Made by a program: the position numbers and the translations under genes. From positions 8,556,854 through 8,620,853 of the forward strand of contig NZ_GG657757.1 in NCBI RefSeq assembly GCF_000158955.1: DNA of 64,000 nt, read 5' to 3'. This DNA is from Streptomyces viridochromogenes DSM 40736. Lineage in GTDB: Bacteria; Actinomycetota; Actinomycetes; Streptomycetales; Streptomycetaceae. The notes beneath the pieces are model-generated. The model worked only from the letters and a program-made list of their open reading frames with translations. It had not been told where the DNA came from and did no database searches. Below, one piece after another: positions 60,214 to 64,000 of the stretch (positions are counted from its first letter, which is position 1; the number at the start of each line of letters is the position of its first letter).

Positions 60214-60972
60214 TTATGGTGCCGGGGGGTTTGTGCCGTCGGTGATCTTCTTGACGATGTCCTGGTGAAAGCCGCGCACGTGAGCTTCCACGAGATCGCC
60301 GGCCGCTTGCGTGTCTCCGGCCGCGATGGCTTCGTAGATCGCGTGGTGCTCGGCCCGCAATCGGGAGGCGACCTTCTCCCAGTCGTCGAGCTTGTTGAAC
60401 GCCGTGAGCAGGGTGTGCCGCACCGCGTTGCGGACCGCGATGGTCATGTCAGCCATCAGCCGGTTGCGTCCGGCCTCGGCGATGGCCACGTGGAAGTCGG
60501 TGTCGCAGTCGTTGAACTGCTCTCGGGGCAGGCTTGCGTCGTCCATCCGGAGCAGGGGGTCGCGGATGCGCTCGAGACCGTCCTCGGTGACGAGTTCCGC
60601 AGCCAGGCGGGCACTGGCCCGCTCCAGTGTGGCGCGGGCCTCGACGACGTCATCCATCGGGAAGTTCGCCAGCGCGATATGCAGCCGCAGCAACTGGGTG
60701 AGACCGGCGTCCGGCATGGCCGCGATCACGGTGCCGGAGGACGGTCCGGTGCCCACGCGTGAGCGCAGTACTCCCTGGGCCTCCAGGACGCGCAGTGCTT
60801 CCCGCACTGCGGCCCTGCTGACACCCAGCATGTCGACGAGCTCCCGCTCGGGCGGCAACCGGTCACCGACCCGCAGTCTGCCCGCGATGATCTGCTCCTC
60901 GATCCGGGCCAGTACGAGTTCGAAGGTGCGCGAGCGGGGCACTGGCTCCCAGGCCGCCGTCATGTCAGCCAT
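60214..60972 (-). CDS. lldR: FCD-domain GntR regulator of lactate genes (LldR-like)
   Basis: 252 aa from ATG 60972 with AAAGGG upstream; the longer frame has no similarity. The GntR winged helix is ELVLARIEEQIIAGRLRVGD, RLPPERELVDMLGVSRAAVR, EALRVLEAQGVLRSRVG. The FCD ligand domain has LHIALANFPMDDVVEARATL, DTDFHVAIAEAGRNRLMADM, RLRAEHHAIYEAIAAGD, with the metal-binding Asp and His residues. It is divergent from an L-lactate permease gene and from LutA/LutB, so it is the likely LldR-type regulator, relieved by lactate. Two TGGTC..GACCA sites upstream fit this. Confidence 0.9.
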   Translation of the reverse strand: MADMTAAWEPVPRSRTFELVLARIEEQIIAGRLRVGDRLPPERELVDMLGVSRAAVREALRVLEAQGVLRSRVGTGPSSGTVIAAMPDAGLTQLLRLHIALANFPMDDVVEARATLERASARLAAELVTEDGLERIRDPLLRMDDASLPREQFNDCDTDFHVAIAEAGRNRLMADMTIAVRNAVRHTLLTAFNKLDDWEKVASRLRAEHHAIYEAIAAGDTQAAGDLVEAHVRGFHQDIVKKITDGTNPPAP

Positions 60973-61035
60973 GGAAAGCCCTTTCTCGCGCTGGGTAACT
61001 CCCTGTGTGTTGATCATAGCTTGAGTAACCCGCCC

Positions 61036-61128
61036 CTTGGTCCGACCAAGCTGCAATTCGGCCGTTCGGAACTCTGGACAACTCGGTGCCCGCTGCCTAC
61101 CGTGAGGAACCAAGTAATGGTCTGACCA
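61036..61128. promoter_or_regulatory. Two LldR-type operators
   Basis: CTTGGTCCGACCAAG (61036-61050) is a perfect 7-bp-arm palindrome around one base, and TGGTCTGACCA (61118-61128) is a second perfect one with 5-bp arms. They lie 64 and 146 bases upstream of the regulator start (60972) and 99 and 21 bases upstream of the lctP start (61149), consistent with FCD-GntR control of both. Confidence 0.8.
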
Positions 61129-61148
61129 AGACCCCAATGTGAGGGTTC

Positions 61149-62891
61149 ATGTACCAGCCAGATCTCTCTCCCGTGGCCGACAGCCTCGCGCTCTCGTCGC
61201 TCGTCGCCGTCCTGCCGCTGCTCACGCTCTTCGTCCTGCTCGGCGGCCTGAGGATGAAGGCTCACTGGGCCGGACTTGCCGCACTGGCCGTCGCGGTGAC
61301 GCTGGCCGTGACCGCTTACGGTATGCCGGCCGACCTCGCCCTGCTCTCGGCGAGTGAAGGAGCCACCTTCGGGCTGTTCCCGATCATGTGGATCGTTGTC
61401 ACTGCCATCTGGGTCTACCAGCTCACCGTCGTCAGCGGCCGCTTCGCGGACCTGCGCCGGGCCTTCGGCCTGATCAGCGCCGATCCGCGCGTGCAGGCCA
61501 TCATCATCGCCTTCTGCTTCGGCGGGCTGCTCGAGGCGCTGGCCGGGTTCGGCGCGCCGGTGGCGATCACCGGCGTGATGCTGATGGGACTCGGCTTCGC
61601 CCCAGTCAGAGCCGCCGTCACCGTGCTGGTCGCCAACACCGCTCCCGTCGCGTTCGGCGCCATCGCCACCCCCATCATCACGGCCGGCAACCTGACGAAG
61701 ATCCCGTACACGGAGATCGGCGCATATGTCGGCCACCAGACACCGCTGGTCGCCTTCTTCGTGCCGCTTCTTCTTGTCGCCCTGGTCGACGGCCGCCGCG
61801 GAGTGCGCCAGACCTGGCCGGTCGCGCTGGTCTGCGGTGCGGTGTTCGGGCTGGCCCAGTTCGTCAGCGCCACCTACCTCTCGGTGGAACTGACCGACAT
61901 CATCGCCTCGCTGGCCGCCCTGGCCGCTGTCGTCGTCTTCCTCCGTCTCTGGCGGCCGCAGGGCGGTGAGGAGGCCAGGGCCGATCTCCAGAAGGCGGCG
62001 GAGACGGAGCAAGGAGACGGTTCGGCAGGGCAGCCGTCCAAGCCCGGGGACGGCGACCGGCCCGTGGCGCAGTCCGCAACGCGCAACGGCCAGGACGGCA
62101 GTGCGGTGACCGGAACGCTCCCGGTGTCGGGCGCCCAGCGGATCGAGGGCCCCAGGATCCTGATGGCCTTCCTGCCCTACCTGATCATCATCGGGGTCTT
62201 CTCGCTCGCCAAGCTGGTGGCCCCCCTCAAGGAGTTCCTTGCCGCCTCCGACGTGAAGTTCGGCTGGCCCGGACTGGACGGCGACGTCCTCACCGCCGCC
62301 GGCCAGGCGTCGTCCGCCACGGTCTACACCTTCCCCTGGCTGTCCTCGCCCGGCACCCTGCTGTTGCTGTCGGGCGTCGTGATCGCCGCCGTCTACCGGG
62401 TGGCCCCGGCAGTCGCCGCCCGGGAATTCACCGCCACCCTGCACAAGCTGCGCTGGGCGCTGCTGACCGTCGCCGCTGTCCTCGCACTCGCCTATGTGAT
62501 GAACCTGTCCGGACAGACCATCACCATCGGCACCTGGATCGCCGGAGCCGGTACGGCGTTCGCGTTCCTCTCGCCCGTCCTGGGCTGGCTGGGCACCGCT
62601 GTGACCGGATCGGACACTTCTGCCAACGCCCTGTTCGCCACGCTCCAGCAGACCGCCGCGAACAAGGCAGGACTTGATCCGACGCTGCTGGTGGCGGCCA
62701 ACACCTCTGGTGGTGTCGTCGGCAAGATGATCAGCCCGCAGAACCTGACCATCGCCGCCACCGCGGTGGGCCTCATCGGCCGCGAGTCCCAGCTCTTCCG
62801 GGCGGCGATCAAGTGGAGCCTGATGCTGATGCTTGCCCTGTGCGTGCTGGTGTACCTCCAGTCCAACGTCCTGGCCTGGATGCTGCCATGA
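61149..62891 (+). CDS. lctP: L-lactate permease (LctP family)
   Basis: 580 aa from ATG 61149 (GAGGGTTC upstream). About 13 membrane helices are seen, with the family motifs GALEALAGFGAPVAITGVML (here GLLEALAGFGAPVAI), VRAAVTVLVANTAPVAFGAI, ATPIITAGNLT, WLGTAVTGSDTSANALFATL and ANTSGGVVGKMISPQNLTIA. The central hydrophilic loop (~270-330) is longer than usual. It imports lactate with protons. It starts the operon lctP-lutA-lutB, controlled from 61036-61128. Confidence 0.92.
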   Translation: MYQPDLSPVADSLALSSLVAVLPLLTLFVLLGGLRMKAHWAGLAALAVAVTLAVTAYGMPADLALLSASEGATFGLFPIMWIVVTAIWVYQLTVVSGRFADLRRAFGLISADPRVQAIIIAFCFGGLLEALAGFGAPVAITGVMLMGLGFAPVRAAVTVLVANTAPVAFGAIATPIITAGNLTKIPYTEIGAYVGHQTPLVAFFVPLLLVALVDGRRGVRQTWPVALVCGAVFGLAQFVSATYLSVELTDIIASLAALAAVVVFLRLWRPQGGEEARADLQKAAETEQGDGSAGQPSKPGDGDRPVAQSATRNGQDGSAVTGTLPVSGAQRIEGPRILMAFLPYLIIIGVFSLAKLVAPLKEFLAASDVKFGWPGLDGDVLTAAGQASSATVYTFPWLSSPGTLLLLSGVVIAAVYRVAPAVAAREFTATLHKLRWALLTVAAVLALAYVMNLSGQTITIGTWIAGAGTAFAFLSPVLGWLGTAVTGSDTSANALFATLQQTAANKAGLDPTLLVAANTSGGVVGKMISPQNLTIAATAVGLIGRESQLFRAAIKWSLMLMLALCVLVYLQSNVLAWMLP

Positions 62892-63742
62892 GCCTCAAAC
62901 CCGCACAGAAGCCGTCGCCCGCCTCGCCCTCCACTCACGGAACCATGCGGATCGCACTGTTCATCACCTGCCTCAACGACACGCTCTTCCCTGCCACCGG
63001 CCGGGCAGTGGTGACGTTGCTGGAGCGGCTGGGCCACCGAGTGGACTTCCCGCCGGAGCAGACCTGCTGCGGCCAGATGCACTTCAACACCGGTTACCAG
63101 CGCGACTGCGTGCCGCTCGTCCGGCGTTTCGCCGAGGCCTTCGCCGGTTACGACGCCGTCGTCACGCCGTCCGGCTCGTGCGCCGCCATGGTGCGCGAAC
63201 ACCACGGGCGGGTCGCTGAGGTGTCCGGCGACGACCGGCTGTCCACCGCGGTCCGTGCCGCGCCGCGTGTGTACGAACTCTCCGAGTTCCTCGTCGATGT
63301 ACTTGCTGTCACCGACGTCGGGGCGTACTTCCCGCACAGGGTCACCTACCACCCCACGTGCCACTCCCTGCGCATGCTCGGCGTCGATGACCGGCCCCTC
63401 ACCCTGCTGCGGGCCGTCCGCGGCATCGACCTGGTGGAACTCGGCGCGGCCGACCAGTGCTGTGGGTTCGGCGGCACCTTCGCCCTGAAGAACGCCGACA
63501 CATCGGTGGCCATGTGCACGGACAAAGTGCGGCACGTCCTGGCCACCGGAGCCGACGTGCTGTGCGCCGGTGACAACTCCTGCCTCATGCACATCGGCGG
63601 CGCACTGTCCCGCCTGCGCACCGGAGTGAACGTCATGCACCTCGCCGAGATCCTCGCGTCCACGGAGAAGGCACCGGTACATGGCACGGCGGAACCCTCT
63701 CCCACCTCCTGGCGCGGCACCGAAAGGACGAAGACCCCGTGA
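62888..63742 (+). CDS. lutA: LutA-type (Fe-S)-binding protein for L-lactate utilisation
   Basis: 284 aa from ATG 62888, overlapping the permease stop (ATGA). Two CCG domains: TCCGQMHFNTGYQRDC (~59-75) and CCGFGGTFALKNADTS (~200-215), plus TPSGSCAAMV and TYHPTCHSLRMLGV, the usual cysteines and His of this family. LutA, LutB and LutC together oxidise L-lactate to pyruvate. The N-terminal ~20 residues are an extra unstructured part; MRIALFITCLNDTLFPATG is the conserved start. Confidence 0.9.
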   Translation: MSLKPAQKPSPASPSTHGTMRIALFITCLNDTLFPATGRAVVTLLERLGHRVDFPPEQTCCGQMHFNTGYQRDCVPLVRRFAEAFAGYDAVVTPSGSCAAMVREHHGRVAEVSGDDRLSTAVRAAPRVYELSEFLVDVLAVTDVGAYFPHRVTYHPTCHSLRMLGVDDRPLTLLRAVRGIDLVELGAADQCCGFGGTFALKNADTSVAMCTDKVRHVLATGADVLCAGDNSCLMHIGGALSRLRTGVNVMHLAEILASTEKAPVHGTAEPSPTSWRGTERTKTP

Positions 63743-64000
63743 GCGACGCGACGTTCCTGGGCATGCCGGCCTTCCCGGCGGCGGCGGCGAGCGCCCTGCG
63801 CGACTCCCAGCTGCGCGGCAATCTGGCCCGGGCCACCGGCACCATCCGCTCCCGGCGCGCGGCGGCCGTCGCAGAGCAGGACGACTGGGAGCAGTTGCGG
63901 GAGGCGGGCCGCGCGGTCAAGGAACGCACCCTGCGCCATCTGGACCGGTATCTGCTGCAGGTGGAGGAGAAGGTGACCGCGGCGGGCGGCAAGGTGCACT
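63739..64000 (+). CDS. lutB: LutB-type Fe-S lactate oxidase subunit (3' end outside window)
   Basis: GTG 63739 overlaps the LutA stop (GTGA). The 87 codons present read MSDATFLGMPAFPAAAASAL, RDSQLRGNLARATGTIRSRR, then EDDWEQLREAGRAVKERTLR-like and LDRYLLQVEEKVTAAGGKV, the N-terminal part of the LutB/YkgF family (4Fe-4S lactate utilisation protein). Its iron-sulfur motifs lie beyond the window. It belongs to the operon lctP-lutA-lutB. Confidence 0.88.
   Translation, partial: MSDATFLGMPAFPAAAASALRDSQLRGNLARATGTIRSRRAAAVAEQDDWEQLREAGRAVKERTLRHLDRYLLQVEEKVTAAGGKVH

Noticed and set aside
1..64000. CRISPR array
   Set aside because: No regularly spaced direct repeats were seen; the only short tandem repeats are the GCAGGG run and the 27-bp coding repeats.
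1..64000. rRNA genes or a replication origin
   Set aside because: No rRNA-like conserved stretches and no cluster of DnaA boxes were noticed.

Overview
The window looks like Streptomyces chromosome, probably an arm or another accessory-rich part. The DNA is very GC-rich, codon third positions are almost all G or C, GTG and TTG starts are common, and Shine-Dalgarno sequences of the GGAGG/AAGGG type precede most genes. Many products have a secreted, regulatory or Streptomyces-typical architecture. Real genes are interspersed with decayed transposases, recombinases and other gene remnants, many broken by single-base frameshifts.

Region by region. 1-10 kb: the end of a sugar-phosphate isomerase/epimerase, a secreted PQQ-type sugar dehydrogenase with a PKD domain, a PadR regulator with an acyl-CoA dehydrogenase behind one strong palindromic operator, a SpoIIE-type phosphatase, an unusual 2-TM channel-like protein with NAD-binding modules, and a streptogrisin-like protease. 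11-17 kb: a berberine-bridge-type flavoprotein, a small secreted protein, a methyltransferase, an IS630 remnant, an aminoglycoside-phosphotransferase-like kinase and a 40-bp perfect palindrome. 17.5-21 kb: a PadR gene with an early frameshift, coupled to an ABC ATPase and an FtsX-type permease. 21.5-28 kb: an M4 protealysin-like protease with its emfourin-type inhibitor gene, then a zincin metalloprotease coupled to a HEAT-repeat gene. 28-31.5 kb: a decayed patch bounded by two inverted copies of a roughly 73-bp sequence, beside a gene for a nonapeptide-repeat membrane protein. 31.5-40.7 kb: a repeat-rich membrane protein, an alpha/beta hydrolase/TetR divergent pair, integrase and ISL3 remnants, a DUF1648/GntR pair and a hydrolase/WYL-regulator pair. 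41-45.4 kb: a two-gene operon of large unknown proteins (918 and 547 aa). 45.7-52.7 kb: a Y-family polymerase remnant, Lrp/rhodanese, NmrA/HxlR, an FG-GAP protein and a broken serine recombinase/XRE module with repeat sites. 53-64 kb: SDR/TetR, TetR/NAD-binding, a pentapeptide-repeat protein, a CmlR-like chloramphenicol exporter and the start of an L-lactate utilisation operon (FCD regulator, LctP permease, LutA, LutB).

Most intact units are one regulator plus one enzyme or transporter, often divergent with a visible palindromic operator between them (PadR, TetR four times, HxlR, Lrp, FCD-GntR). The most unusual content is the 918/547-aa operon, the zincin/HEAT pair, the nonapeptide-repeat protein and the channel with a degenerate selectivity filter. 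All functional calls come from reading motifs by eye; no database search was run.
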